Both the position numbers and the translations under genes were made by a program. This document shows, piece after piece, positions 1 to 9,215 of a stretch of DNA of 64,000 bases; within the stretch, counting starts at the first letter, position 1; every line of letters starts with the position of its first letter. Under the pieces are notes generated by a model. That model had not been told where the DNA came from. It saw nothing but the letters and a program-made list of their open reading frames with translations, and did no database searches. Origin of the DNA: Microbaculum marinum (lineage in GTDB: Bacteria > Pseudomonadota > Alphaproteobacteria > Rhizobiales > Tepidamorphaceae); NCBI RefSeq assembly GCF_042646165.1, contig NZ_JBHRTC010000018.1, one strand, 5' to 3'.

Positions 1-901
1 CGGCGCCGATCACGGTGTGGATCTCGTCGATGAACATGATGGCGCCGGGATATTTCTCGATCTCCTTGACGACAGCCTTCAGACGCTCCTCGAAATCACC
101 CCGATAGCGCGTGCCGGCGAGCAGCGTGCCCATGTCGAGCTGGAAGATCGTCGCCTTCTGCAGCACCTCCGGCACATCGCCGTTGACGATGTGACGGGCA
201 AGTCCCTCGGCGATGGCCGTCTTGCCGACGCCCGGATCGCCGACGAACAGCGGATTGTTCTTCTGGCGCCGGCAGAGCACCTGGATCGTGCGCTGCAGCT
301 CCGACTCGCGTCCGATCAGCGGGTCGATGCGGCCTTCGCGCGCCTTCTGGTTCAGGTTGACGCAATAGGCCTCGAGAGCATCCGACTTCTTCTTCTCGCC
401 GTCTTCGCTTTCCGTCGTCTCGTCGTCAGATCCCCGCACGGTGCGCGTCTCCGAATAGCCCGGCCGCTTGGCTATGCCGTGGCTGATGTAATTGACAGCG
501 TCGTAGCGCGTCATGTCCTGCTCCTGCAGGAAGAACGCAGCGTGGCTCTCGCGCTCCGCGAAGATGGCGACCAGCACGTTCGCCCCGGTCACCTCCTCGC
601 GACCGGACGACTGCACATGGATGACGGCGCGCTGGATGACGCGCTGGAATCCGGCCGTTGGCTTGGAATCCTCGCCGGTTTCGCTGATCAGGTTGTCGAG
701 CTCGTTGTCGATGTAGTCTGTCAGGTTCTGGCGCAGGGCGTCGATGTCGACGTTGCATGCCCGCATGACCGCCGAGGCATCCTGGTCATCGACCAGCGCC
801 AGCAGCAGGTGCTCCAGGGTCGCATATTCGTGATGGCGCTCGTTTGCGACGGCGAGCGCGCGATGCAGGGCTTGCTCAAGACTTCTCGAGAACGATGGCA
901 C
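1..901 (-). CDS. clpA: ATP-dependent Clp protease ATP-binding subunit ClpA (3' part beyond the edge)
   Basis: Minus-strand frame from a GTG at 901 running off the left edge; 300 residues are visible. ClpA is the AAA+ unfoldase that feeds proteins to the ClpP peptidase in the cytoplasm. The start of the protein (PSFSRSLEQALHRALAVANE) is the typical Clp N-domain, where ClpS docks, and a Walker A motif GDPGVGKT follows in the first AAA domain. The start lies only 9 bases after the clpS stop, so the two genes are co-transcribed in the usual clpS-clpA order. The second AAA domain is outside the window. Confidence 0.95.
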   Translation of the reverse strand, partial: MPSFSRSLEQALHRALAVANERHHEYATLEHLLLALVDDQDASAVMRACNVDIDALRQNLTDYIDNELDNLISETGEDSKPTAGFQRVIQRAVIHVQSSGREEVTGANVLVAIFAERESHAAFFLQEQDMTRYDAVNYISHGIAKRPGYSETRTVRGSDDETTESEDGEKKKSDALEAYCVNLNQKAREGRIDPLIGRESELQRTIQVLCRRQKNNPLFVGDPGVGKTAIAEGLARHIVNGDVPEVLQKATIFQLDMGTLLAGTRYRGDFEERLKAVVKEIEKYPGAIMFIDEIHTVIGA

Positions 902-910
902 GTGTCGATC

Positions 911-1291
911 CTACTTCTTCTCCATGACGCACTGCAATGGATGTTGGTGCTTGCGTGCGAAATCCATGACCTGGGTCACTTTCGTCTCGGCGACCTCGTA
1001 TGTGTAAACGCCGCATTCGCCCACGCCGTTGTGGTGGACGTGCAGCATGATCTGGGTCGCCTCCTCCGGTCCCTTGTTGAAGAACCGCTCGAGCACGTGA
1101 ACGACGAACTCCATCGGTGTGTAGTCGTCGTTCAGTATGAGGACGCGGTACAGGTTCGGCCGTTTGGTTTTGGGACGAACCTTGGTGACGATGCCCGTTC
1201 CGGATTCATCGTCGCCACCGCCATCCGCCCCCCGGCGGACCATGACCAGTTGCCTGTGCACGAGGGGATCGGAACCTTTCGATCCTTTCAT
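911..1291 (-). CDS. clpS: ATP-dependent Clp protease adaptor ClpS
   Basis: 126 residues from an ATG at 1291. ClpS binds proteins with destabilising N-terminal residues and hands them to ClpA. The core is typical of the family: the NDDYTPMEFVVHVL segment with the Asn-Asp of the N-degron pocket, then the HVHHNG segment and a C-terminal KHQHPLQC. A longer N-terminal reading frame begins at 1348, but ATG 1291 gives the usual length and a charged, disordered N-terminal tail of the kind ClpS uses to reach into ClpA. clpA follows directly. Confidence 0.95.
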   Translation of the reverse strand: MKGSKGSDPLVHRQLVMVRRGADGGGDDESGTGIVTKVRPKTKRPNLYRVLILNDDYTPMEFVVHVLERFFNKGPEEATQIMLHVHHNGVGECGVYTYEVAETKVTQVMDFARKHQHPLQCVMEKK

Positions 1292-1513
1292 TTCTATGCG
1301 CTCTCCCGCACCTGTCAGCATCGCGCAACAAGGACGATAGACATTCAAAAAAAGCCGCGGCCACCTTCCGCGACTCCCATCTTAGGGGCACGGGCAACAA
1401 CAGGCTAGACGACGATTAAGTTAGGGAGAGAAGGTGCCCGTTTCCACCCGCCGCGACGGCAGGGCGGACAAATTTCGACGCTTAGGGGTTCACGGCGTCG
1501 AAAAAATGCAAAA

Positions 1514-1535
1514 GGCCCGACCTTACGGCCGGGCC
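1514..1535 (-). terminator. intrinsic terminator of the phasin gene
   Basis: On the minus strand a GC-rich hairpin (arms at 1514-1522 and 1527-1535, one imperfect pair) is followed by TTTTGC and a second T-run at 1501-1506. It sits just after the phasin stop at 1577. Confidence 0.75.
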
Positions 1536-1576
1536 CTACGCGCATACTCAACTCAGGTCAGGCTGTCGCCTGCAGC

Positions 1577-1909
1577 TTACTTCGTTGCCTTGGCAACGGC
1601 GCCTTCGAAAGGCTTGTAGGCGTCCTTGGCCAGGTCGGCGTAAAGCTCGCCGACCTTGGTGGCCTGCGCGACGAAGCCTTCGTAAGACGACTTGACGTAG
1701 TCGGTCTGAATCTCGAAGGCCTTATCGAGCGACTTTGCCGACATCAGCTTCTCGAAGGTCGAGGCACCATCCTCGAGCGACTTCTTGGAGTAGTCGGCCA
1801 TCTCGGTGGCGAGCACCTGGAAGCCCTTGTTGAAAGAGCCGAAGCTCTTCATCGCCTGGTCCATGTTCTCTTTGCCGAGCTTCTGGAAATCTTCGAAACC
1901 GTTGATCAT
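1577..1909 (-). CDS. phasin family protein
   Basis: 110 residues from ATG 1909, preceded by GGAG at a good distance. It begins MINGFEDFQKLGKENMDQAM and is rich in short amphipathic helices with no signal peptide, as in phasins that coat polyhydroxyalkanoate granules. The family assignment rests on that pattern and on its position beside clpS-clpA, a common neighbourhood in Hyphomicrobiales. An in-frame extension to 2047 overlaps the likely promoter and is not favoured. Confidence 0.85.
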   Translation of the reverse strand: MINGFEDFQKLGKENMDQAMKSFGSFNKGFQVLATEMADYSKKSLEDGASTFEKLMSAKSLDKAFEIQTDYVKSSYEGFVAQATKVGELYADLAKDAYKPFEGAVAKATK

Positions 1910-1965
1910 GGGCGGGTCTCCTTCATTAGATCGGGGCGGCGTCATGGCCGGCGCGACCGGCCTTA

Positions 1966-2025
1966 TTGCATTGCGATCCTGATATATGCATTGCAGCATT
2001 AATGTCAAGATTGTTTTGCAGTGCA
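1966..2025 (-). promoter_or_regulatory. repeated TGCAnTGC words upstream of the phasin gene (candidate PhaR-type operator)
   Basis: In the AT-rich 416-base stretch 1910-2325, which holds no gene, TGCATTGC occurs at 1967-1974 and 1987-1994, and TGCAGTGC at 2017-2024. Their starts are 20 and 30 bases apart, so they lie on one face of the helix. PhaR repressors of alphaproteobacterial phasin genes are known to bind TGC/GCA-rich sites; assigning these repeats to PhaR is inference. The rest of the stretch (2026-2325), upstream of the divergent carboxypeptidase gene, shows nothing else I recognise. Confidence 0.4.
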
Positions 2026-2325
2026 CAATAAATGAGGCGGCGGCCAAATGGCCCGATCAGGAACAGCCTTTACGGTTTCCTAACTCGCTCGCCCGTACGC
2101 TCAACGTTGAATCTATGCGGCGGGTTCGACGTCGCCGCATAATCGCTGCAATTGGGACCATGTTTAGAGGTTGCTTGCACGACTGCGGGGAAGGCGGGGA
2201 AGACCTGACGACCAGGCGGATCCCGGTTTGAGACTGCATCAATGGTCGACGGCATCGTCGTTGAGCATCTCGCGCCAGCCTTTCTTCGGAACGCAACGAC
2301 CTGCTAACGGAATGGGGATCGATCT

Positions 2326-3723
2326 ATGATCGGCGTACTCCGGCAATTCCGGAAGAACTTCAGTTCATCGTTCGGACGACTGGCCAGGGGTGTCGCGCTG
2401 GCGTCAGTCGGGATCGCGGTTCTCGCCGCACCGCCGGCCAAGGCGGAGGACAGGTACGCTGCGTTCGTTATCGACGCGTCCAACGGCAATATCCTCTTCT
2501 CGCGATATGCCGACGACAAGCGCTATCCCGCCTCGCTCACCAAGATCCTCACCCTGTATCTCGTCTTCGAGGACCTGGATGCGGGGAAGATCCGGCTGGA
2601 TACGCCGCTGAAGGCATCCCAGAACGCCGCCAACCAGGCGCCTTCGAAAATCGGAATAAGGCCGGGCGAGACGATCACCGTGGATCAGGCGATCCGCGCG
2701 CTCGTAACGAAATCCGCAAACGACGTGGCTGTGGTGGTCGCCGAGAATCTCGGCGGTTCGGTGTCGAATTTCGCAGCCCGAATGACCCAGACTGCAAGGT
2801 CCATCGGCATGCGCGGATCGAACTTCCGCAACCCGCACGGTCTTCCCGACAGCGGCCAGTACACGACGGCGCACGACATGGCGACGCTGGCCATTCAGAC
2901 CATGCGGCGCTTTCCGCAGTACTATGGATACTTCCAGACCAAGAGCTTCACGTGGAAAGGTGCGACGTACGGGAACCACAACAAGCTGCTCGGCCGCGTC
3001 GCCGGTGTCGATGGGATGAAGACGGGATACATCAGCGCGTCCGGCTTCAATCTCGTGTCATCGATGCGGCGGGATGGACGCCACATCGTCGGCGTCGTGA
3101 TGGGCGGCAGGACTGGAGCGACCCGCGATGCGCACATGCAGGACCTGCTGGAAACCTACATCAAGAAAGCCGCGACGAGCGGCGCGATGATGTTCGCCAA
3201 CGCGCCGCTGCCGCCGAGCCGCCCGGACCAGGCGTCCCTGCCGGTGCGGACCTCGGCCGCCCAGATCATCCCGGTTCCGAAGCTGGTTGTACCGTCAATC
3301 CGGGTTCCCGGTACCCTGGTGACAGCCGGTGCCGCAGGCAAGTCGCTGCCCCTCGAAGCCCCGAGCGACACCACGGGCAGCGTCGCGCCGCCCGCTGTCG
3401 CCGCCGCCGCCACCCCGGTCCCCGCCCAGGTCGTCGAGCAGGGCGACACCAATGCCGCGGCGCCGGCAACGGTCCAGAATGGCGACTGGGTCATCCAGGT
3501 CGGCGCTTTCAACAACGAGCAACTGGCGTATGCCACGCTGCAGAAGGCGCGGGCCCGGGCTCCCGGTATGCTGGGCTCGGCAACCGCATTCACGGAAACG
3601 ACGTCGAAAGGCGGGGAGACACTGTGGCGGGCCCGGTTCGCGGGATTTGATCAGAATACCGCCTATACTGCCTGCGCCGAACTGAAGCAGCACGCCTTCG
3701 GCTGCTTCCCGGCCCGGAACTGA
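2326..3723 (+). CDS. D-alanyl-D-alanine carboxypeptidase (PBP5/6 type) with C-terminal SPOR domain
   Basis: 465 residues. It trims the terminal D-Ala from peptidoglycan pentapeptides in the periplasm. A signal peptide covers about residues 1-40 (cleavage after PAKA). The serine-peptidase S11 motifs are all present: SLTK at 70-73, SAN at 130-132 and KTG at 232-234. After a Pro/Ala-rich linker the last 80 residues, starting GDWVIQVGAF, form a SPOR domain that binds denuded glycan at the division site. This two-domain layout is common in alphaproteobacteria. It converges with the J-domain gene, 5 bases beyond its stop. Confidence 0.93.
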   Translation: MIGVLRQFRKNFSSSFGRLARGVALASVGIAVLAAPPAKAEDRYAAFVIDASNGNILFSRYADDKRYPASLTKILTLYLVFEDLDAGKIRLDTPLKASQNAANQAPSKIGIRPGETITVDQAIRALVTKSANDVAVVVAENLGGSVSNFAARMTQTARSIGMRGSNFRNPHGLPDSGQYTTAHDMATLAIQTMRRFPQYYGYFQTKSFTWKGATYGNHNKLLGRVAGVDGMKTGYISASGFNLVSSMRRDGRHIVGVVMGGRTGATRDAHMQDLLETYIKKAATSGAMMFANAPLPPSRPDQASLPVRTSAAQIIPVPKLVVPSIRVPGTLVTAGAAGKSLPLEAPSDTTGSVAPPAVAAAATPVPAQVVEQGDTNAAAPATVQNGDWVIQVGAFNNEQLAYATLQKARARAPGMLGSATAFTETTSKGGETLWRARFAGFDQNTAYTACAELKQHAFGCFPARN

Positions 3724-3728
3724 TGCGG

Positions 3729-4463
3729 TCAGGAGCGTCGGCCATGTTTGCGAAGCAGAAACTCCTTGGCCTCGTTGATCTTCGCGGCAAGGTAGGTCGA
3801 CCCGCCCCGGTCGGGATGCATTTTCAGCATCAGTTCCCTGTGGGCCTTGCGGATGTCGGATTCATCGGCCCCCGGCGTCACGCCCAGCACCTCATAGGCC
3901 TCCTGCTCCGTCATTGGCCCCTGGGAACCGCGCTGGCCAGACCCGGTCGCACCTCCCTCCCCCGGACCCGGATCCGCCTCAGCGTGTTCACGCCAACCGG
4001 GAATCCGGCGGTCCAGATACGCTTCGAGTAGCTGCCGGCTCTCCTGGTCGTCGAGTTCCGCGAGAAGGTCGAGCAGGGTTTCCTCGTCGAGCGATTCCAG
4101 GGCGCGGCCGGCATGCTGGCCGCGCAGGACGTGCCCCCCAAGCTCACCGCTGTCATGGTCGAGAATCATCTCGAGCCAGGGAGATCGGACCGAGGAGGTC
4201 TGACCGCCGGTGCGCTGGGTGCGCGCCCCCATCCCGGCAAAGGGATTGCTGCGGAAGCCCAGCAGGGAGAGGCCGACGAGGGCGATCGGCGCGGCAAACG
4301 CGAAGCGTCCCAGCACGGCAAGGCCGGCTGCCACCACAAGCAGGGCGATGCCCCCTCCCCTTCGCAGTCCCACGGCAAGAGACGCGGGATTGGCCTGGAC
4401 GAAGGCGCGGAACGCCAGGATCGCCAGGACGATTCCGATCAGACCGAGCAAGAAGGCGCCCAT
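3729..4463 (-). CDS. membrane-anchored J-domain (DnaJ-like) protein
   Basis: 244 residues. Two hydrophobic stretches lie in the first 75 residues, then an acidic, Leu-rich middle region, then a C-terminal J domain (about 185-244) with the HPD motif at 216-218. That motif stimulates the ATPase of DnaK-type chaperones, so the protein probably recruits DnaK to the inner membrane. It is the last gene of a minus-strand run with the VWA and DUF1489 genes. The client is unknown. Confidence 0.85.
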   Translation of the reverse strand: MGAFLLGLIGIVLAILAFRAFVQANPASLAVGLRRGGGIALLVVAAGLAVLGRFAFAAPIALVGLSLLGFRSNPFAGMGARTQRTGGQTSSVRSPWLEMILDHDSGELGGHVLRGQHAGRALESLDEETLLDLLAELDDQESRQLLEAYLDRRIPGWREHAEADPGPGEGGATGSGQRGSQGPMTEQEAYEVLGVTPGADESDIRKAHRELMLKMHPDRGGSTYLAAKINEAKEFLLRKHGRRS

Positions 4464-4476
4464 CGTCTAGTTCACC

Positions 4477-5208
4477 TCAGCGCAGCTGCTGCAGCAACCG
4501 CTGGGCCTCGCCCCGTCCCTTGCCGTAATCGGACAGCGCCTTGTGCCCGCCGGCCGCATAGACGGCAACGGCCGACAGCAGTTCGCGCAGATGCTGTGCC
4601 GATCCGGCATCGAACCGGCAGTAGGCACCGTTGGTCAGGCGCGCGATTTCGCGGAAAGCGCGCTCCGCGATCGCGTCGCGGCCCTCGTGGAACATGAACG
4701 CGCGGGTGCCGGTCAATCCGATTTCGCCGGCGATTGCGCACAACTCGTCGATCGATTCCTCCATGCAGTCGCCGATATAGACGAGCGCCTGGACCGGCTT
4801 CTTGCGGCTCTCGTCTCGCGTCCGCGACAGCACCTTGCGGATCTGCGTGTGGCCGCCACGACAATCGATCCGGGTCATCAGCCCGGCGAGCGCGCCGGGG
4901 TCGCTGACCCATCGGCTGGCCCGGCATTCGTTGAAACCGCGGAAATAGACCAGTTGCACATCTAGACCGCCGATCGCTGCCGTTTCGTGAAACATCTCCG
5001 CCTGCAGCTTGCACGCGGTGTCCCAGGTCGGCTGGCGGCTCATCGTCGCGTCCATGGCGAAGACAAGCCTGCCCCGCCCGCCCGCCGGACGCGCGGAGGA
5101 CATGGTCCGCGCCTGGGCCAGAAAGGCATCGATCTGCGAGCGACTGCTCGCCTCCTCGACCGGATTCGCATCGGCTCGTGTCGTTGGGGTTTTCCGGTCC
5201 CCGGACAT
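4477..5208 (-). CDS. VWA-domain protein, probably cytoplasmic
   Basis: 243 residues without a signal peptide. Residues 46-200 look like a von Willebrand A fold: strand GRLVFAMDATMS with a MIDAS-like D53-A-T55-M-S57, and later the strand ALVYIGDCME. It lies 13 bases before the J-domain gene and is probably co-transcribed with it. The function is unknown. Confidence 0.7.
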   Translation of the reverse strand: MSGDRKTPTTRADANPVEEASSRSQIDAFLAQARTMSSARPAGGRGRLVFAMDATMSRQPTWDTACKLQAEMFHETAAIGGLDVQLVYFRGFNECRASRWVSDPGALAGLMTRIDCRGGHTQIRKVLSRTRDESRKKPVQALVYIGDCMEESIDELCAIAGEIGLTGTRAFMFHEGRDAIAERAFREIARLTNGAYCRFDAGSAQHLRELLSAVAVYAAGGHKALSDYGKGRGEAQRLLQQLR

Positions 5209-5291
5209 CTTCGCTGTTATCCTTCGTGCCGCCTGGACGCTTTGCTCTCCCTAGAATTGGCGTCCTTGAGCAGAATCGCAATGTCGGGACC

Positions 5292-5729
5292 TCACAGCAG
5301 GCCCATCTCGACGAGCTCGCGACGCATGTCGGTGGGCATTTCGGCGATGCCCGACGTCGATGCCCCCAGGTCGGGCGGTGCGTCCCGGGAATCGAGATAC
5401 CGCCAGCCCTGGAACGGCCCGCGCGGCCGGGGCTCGACCAGCACGACCTTGGGCTCCAGCACGAAACCGCATCGCGAAATTCCGTCGTCGCCGGTCACGG
5501 GTCTCAGTTCCAGAAGGCGCTGACGGCACTGGATGATCCCCTTGATCACCCAATACAGCGACCCGCCGTCGAGCAGTTCATCCTGCCGTTTCGGGGTCAT
5601 GCGGGTGACATGGACCTGCTCGGCAACCGTCCCTGCGCGACGCTTCGCCGCAAGCCGCTGATCGATCCACCCGGAGAGATCCTCGACGGAGTCGGCGCCG
5701 ACGCAAAGCTTGATGAGATTGACGGTCAT
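5292..5729 (-). CDS. DUF1489 family protein
   Basis: 145 residues starting MTVNLIKLCVGADSVEDL, the conserved opening of DUF1489, a family restricted mostly to alphaproteobacteria and of unknown function. A second conserved stretch (LYWVIKGIIQCRQRLL) lies in the middle. The protein has no signal peptide or membrane segment and starts the minus-strand run with the VWA and J-domain genes. Confidence 0.85.
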   Translation of the reverse strand: MTVNLIKLCVGADSVEDLSGWIDQRLAAKRRAGTVAEQVHVTRMTPKRQDELLDGGSLYWVIKGIIQCRQRLLELRPVTGDDGISRCGFVLEPKVVLVEPRPRGPFQGWRYLDSRDAPPDLGASTSGIAEMPTDMRRELVEMGLL

Positions 5730-5846
5730 GGACCCGAAACTAGCGTCTCGATGCCGAACGGCAAAGCCGCGACGCCTCGCCTGCGGCGCTATGAACAGGA
5801 AAGTGCAGGCGCGCCCGGGAGCCGATCCGACTTGGCGCGGCCCTGG

Positions 5847-6563
5847 CTACGCCGCCCCGCCGTCGATCCAGGCGAGAAGATCGGACACCCCGTCGAGAAT
5901 CACGTCGGCATGCGGCGCCAGGTCGTCGCGCGAGCCGTTCCCGCTTAGGACGCCGACCGCCCAGCCTGCCCCCGCCGCTCGCGCCATCTCAAGATCGTGC
6001 GTGTTGTCGCCGACGACGGCCACTTCCTCCGGATCGAGCCCTGTGGCGCCGCAGAAAGCATGAACCATGTCGGCGTGCGGCTTGGCGCGGGCGACGCTGT
6101 CGTAGCCGATCAGATGGGGGATGCGACCGGCCAGGCCCTGCCTATCCAGGAACGCCGAAAGCGAGGCGATGGAGTCGTTGGTGGCGATGCCGACAACAAG
6201 GTCGCGCCTTTCCAGTTCCCGGATCAATTCGTCCAGGTCGAGCAGCGGAGCAGACGTATGCGGGCCCATCGCCGCGCAGATGGCATCGACGCGGGCGCAC
6301 TGGGCGTCGGCGTCGTCCGCCTCCAGCTGCGGCCACCACAGTCGCACGAGGTCCCTTGTCGAGCCCGCTGCCCAGACCGAGCCGGCACGGAACCGGCTCG
6401 TCGCCCGGTCGAGGCCCGCCGCCTCCAGCAGCGCTGCCGGTTCGCCGGTGGGCCGAAGCTCGGCGACGAGTTGTCGGATAACCGGTTCCCAGGTGGCGTC
6501 GCAGTCGATGAGGGTGCCGTCCTTGTCGAGCAATACGCCGCGGACCTGACGGCGCCCGGCCAT
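5847..6563 (-). CDS. HAD-family phosphatase, phosphoglycolate-phosphatase-like
   Basis: 238 residues. Motif I is DKDGT with the nucleophile D13 and acid/base D15. Motif II is the ATNDS strand near the middle, a conserved Lys follows in RAKPHADM, and motif IV is VVGDNTHDLEMARAAGAG. The helical cap between residues 20 and 100 places it with Gph-like enzymes, but the substrate cannot be read from sequence. Its ATG at 6563 lies one base past the stop codon of the nitroreductase gene, so the two are coupled. Confidence 0.85.
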   Translation of the reverse strand: MAGRRQVRGVLLDKDGTLIDCDATWEPVIRQLVAELRPTGEPAALLEAAGLDRATSRFRAGSVWAAGSTRDLVRLWWPQLEADDADAQCARVDAICAAMGPHTSAPLLDLDELIRELERRDLVVGIATNDSIASLSAFLDRQGLAGRIPHLIGYDSVARAKPHADMVHAFCGATGLDPEEVAVVGDNTHDLEMARAAGAGWAVGVLSGNGSRDDLAPHADVILDGVSDLLAWIDGGAA

Positions 6564-6564
6564 C

Positions 6565-7146
6565 TCAGCCGCGCCAATGGCTGACGATGTCGGCAAGGTC
6601 CGGCCGGTCGCGCTCGATCGGGCCTTCGTCCGGAGTTCCCACATGCATGTATCCTGCGATGCGCTCGCCCTCCTCCATACCCAGTACGGCGGCCACGTCG
6701 CGATCGTAGGCCGGCCAGCCGGTAAGCCACTGCGCCGCATAGCCGAGGGCGTTCGTGGCGTGGATGAAGTTCATGCAGGCGGCACCGGCGGAGAGTTCCT
6801 GTTCCCACACCGGGATCTTCGGGTGCTCACCGGCGCGCGATACGACGACGACCAGCAGCGGGCCGCCGTCGCGCTTGCCGCGTTCGATACGCCCGGCCTC
6901 CTCGGAGGCGTCCGGATTGTTCGTCCGCCAGATTTCCATGAGCCGGTCGACGAACGCGTTCCGGTCCGCGCCGGCGAGGACGATGAACCGCCACGGTGCC
7001 AATTTGCCGTGGTCGGGCACCCTCGCCGCGACGGTCAGGATCCGTTCCAGTTCAGCGCCCGACGGCGCCGGTTCGATCAGCCTGGCCGCCGGAATCGACC
7101 GGCGGGCCGAAAGATAGGTCATCAGTTCGGTAGACGTTTGCGTCAT
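6565..7146 (-). CDS. nitroreductase family protein (FMN-dependent oxidoreductase)
   Basis: 193 residues from ATG 7146. The N-terminal SARRSIPAARLIEPAPS and the RVPDHGKLAPWRF segment are characteristic of YdjA-type nitroreductases, which bind FMN and reduce nitro or quinone compounds with NAD(P)H. The C-terminal LGMEEGERIAGYMHVGTP completes the fold. It forms a tight pair with the downstream HAD phosphatase and is divergent from the secreted VWA gene, with a 119-base promoter region between them. Confidence 0.88.
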   Translation of the reverse strand: MTQTSTELMTYLSARRSIPAARLIEPAPSGAELERILTVAARVPDHGKLAPWRFIVLAGADRNAFVDRLMEIWRTNNPDASEEAGRIERGKRDGGPLLVVVVSRAGEHPKIPVWEQELSAGAACMNFIHATNALGYAAQWLTGWPAYDRDVAAVLGMEEGERIAGYMHVGTPDEGPIERDRPDLADIVSHWRG

Positions 7147-7265
7147 GCTCAATGGTGCCGATTTTTCGGGGCGGCCGCCTGCCAATGGGGTCGTGACGTC
7201 GGCGGACTGCCGCTTTATAGAGGGATCTCCTGCTGTTTATCGTTCAAAGATCCGGATTTCCAATC

Positions 7266-9215
7266 ATGTTTAAGCAAATTGTCTCAATCGTCGTATTTCT
7301 TCTCGCCGCCCTAAGCCTGACCAGTCCGATTCACGCCCAACAGCGCGACGTCATGCTGGTGCTCGATGCCTCCAACAGCATGTGGGGGCAGATCGACGGC
7401 AAGAACAAGATCGTCATCGCCCGCGAGGTCGTACGCGACGTTCTTGGCGACATTCCCTCGGACGTGCGCCTCGGCATCCTGGCCTACGGGCACCGTTCGG
7501 AAGGCGACTGCGGCGACATCGAAACCGTCGTCCCTGTCGGCCCGGTCGATTCCTCCGCCTACATGTCGGTGATCGACGGCATTTCGCCGAAGGGCAGGAC
7601 GCCGCTCACGGAGGCGGTCCGCCGCGCCGCGGAGGCATTGAAATATACCGACGTGCCGGCGACCGTCATCCTCGTCAGCGACGGCATCGAGACCTGCAAC
7701 GCCGACCCGTGTGCGCTTGCCGCCGAGCTCGAGTCGGCCGGGATCGACTTCACGGCACACGTTGTCGGCTTCGACGTCTCCGCTGAGGAAGCCGCAAGCT
7801 TCTCCTGCCTTGCCGAACTCACCGGCGGTCAGTTCTTCCAGGCCAGGAACGCCGGAGAGCTCACCGACGCGCTCGACACCGCCGTTCAGGAGGTCGCCGC
7901 AGCGGAACCCGAGCCGCAGCCGGAGCCAGTTGAGCAACCGGCACATACAGGGCCCAACCTCAAGCTCTCGGCAGTACCGGCGGAAGGCATGGAACCGCTT
8001 CAGAAGGGGCCATACTGGGTCATATCCGAGCCCCAGGCGGATGCGAGCGGCAAGCGCAAGGAGGTAAAGCGCAGCGGCAGTGCCCTCCCGGAACTCGAAC
8101 TTCCCCCCGGCCGGTACTGGGTCGAGGTCTCCCACAAGCAGGCCCGACAGGGGCGGGAAATCGAGATCCCGGAGAACGGCGTCGCCGAGGAAGTCTTCGT
8201 CTTCGGCGCGGGACGTCTGACGATTGTGGCATTGCCCAGCGAGGGCGCCGAGCCGCTTGGCCAGGCCTACTGGATCGTCTACAGCGCAGCCAAGGACATG
8301 AGCGGCAAGCGTGAGGAGATCGCGCGCAGCGGCAGCGCCAAGGCCGACTTCTTCCTGCCCGCCGGCGACTACTACGTCGAAGGCCAGTTCAAGAGCGCAA
8401 AGGCCGGCAAAGAGGTGTCGGTAGAGGCCGGCAAGCTCACCGAGGAAGCGGTGGTGCTCGGCGCCGGCATGCTGGTCGTTTCGGCATCGGTCACCGAAAA
8501 CGGCGATCCCCTCGACGATGTCATGTTCATTGTGCAGGAAGCCAATGCCGACCTGTCGGGCAAACGAAAGGAGATCGCGAGGTCGGCGCGCCAGATCGCC
8601 GAATTCGGGCTGCCCGCAGGCAAGTATCGCGTGGTTGCAACCACCGGCGAAGCGGAAGGATCGACCGAGGTCGAAGTCGCTGCCAACCAACGCACCGAGC
8701 GCCAGATCGTCATCGACCTCGGGGCACTTCAACTGAAGACATCTGTGACCGGCCTGTCCGGCGAACCGTCCGGAGTGCCGATCCGTTACGACGTCTATTC
8801 GGCCACGAAGGACATGTCGGGCAAGAGGACCAGCATCACCGCCTCGACGCGGCCGGTGCCGGTGTTCCGTCTGCCCAGCGGCGACTACTTCGTTGTCGCC
8901 CGGCTGGGTTCGCAGAACGTCCGCGCCGAGGCCGACGTCAAAGTTTCGACCGGCCAGCTGGCGGAAGTCGCCATCGAGCAGCAGGCCGGCTTCGTGAAGT
9001 TCGTCGTGGACGGCGACCCTTCCGACCGGGTGCGCTGGGACGTGATGGATGCCAGCGGCCAGAAGGTCGGGGCCTCGGTGCGCGAGGAGCTGGACTACGT
9101 TCTCGCACCCGGCGACTACGAGGTTCGCCTCACCGTCGGCGACACTGCCACGACCGAGACCTTTTCGATCGGCTCTGCGGAATCCAAGGAGATCCGCGTT
9201 GCACCGCCATCGTGA
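7266..9215 (+). CDS. secreted VWA-domain protein with five tandem repeats
   Basis: 649 residues. Signal peptide 1-24 (ends IHAQ). Residues 27-210 form a VWA domain with the MIDAS DASNS at 34-38, a metal-dependent adhesion fold. After a Pro/Glu linker come five related repeats of about 85 residues (roughly 230-317, 317-400, 400-486, 486-573 and 573-649). Four contain an SGKR motif and then a turn of the form LPxGxYxV. Each looks like a beta-sandwich (transthyretin- or Ig-like). The protein probably works in the periplasm or at the surface. Its partner is unknown; the next gene carries related repeats. Confidence 0.8.
   Translation: MFKQIVSIVVFLLAALSLTSPIHAQQRDVMLVLDASNSMWGQIDGKNKIVIAREVVRDVLGDIPSDVRLGILAYGHRSEGDCGDIETVVPVGPVDSSAYMSVIDGISPKGRTPLTEAVRRAAEALKYTDVPATVILVSDGIETCNADPCALAAELESAGIDFTAHVVGFDVSAEEAASFSCLAELTGGQFFQARNAGELTDALDTAVQEVAAAEPEPQPEPVEQPAHTGPNLKLSAVPAEGMEPLQKGPYWVISEPQADASGKRKEVKRSGSALPELELPPGRYWVEVSHKQARQGREIEIPENGVAEEVFVFGAGRLTIVALPSEGAEPLGQAYWIVYSAAKDMSGKREEIARSGSAKADFFLPAGDYYVEGQFKSAKAGKEVSVEAGKLTEEAVVLGAGMLVVSASVTENGDPLDDVMFIVQEANADLSGKRKEIARSARQIAEFGLPAGKYRVVATTGEAEGSTEVEVAANQRTERQIVIDLGALQLKTSVTGLSGEPSGVPIRYDVYSATKDMSGKRTSITASTRPVPVFRLPSGDYFVVARLGSQNVRAEADVKVSTGQLAEVAIEQQAGFVKFVVDGDPSDRVRWDVMDASGQKVGASVREELDYVLAPGDYEVRLTVGDTATTETFSIGSAESKEIRVAPPS

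Noticed and set aside
17..1408. Long open frame (463 codons) on the plus strand
   Set aside because: It is the antisense shadow of clpA and clpS, which have clear family motifs on the minus strand.
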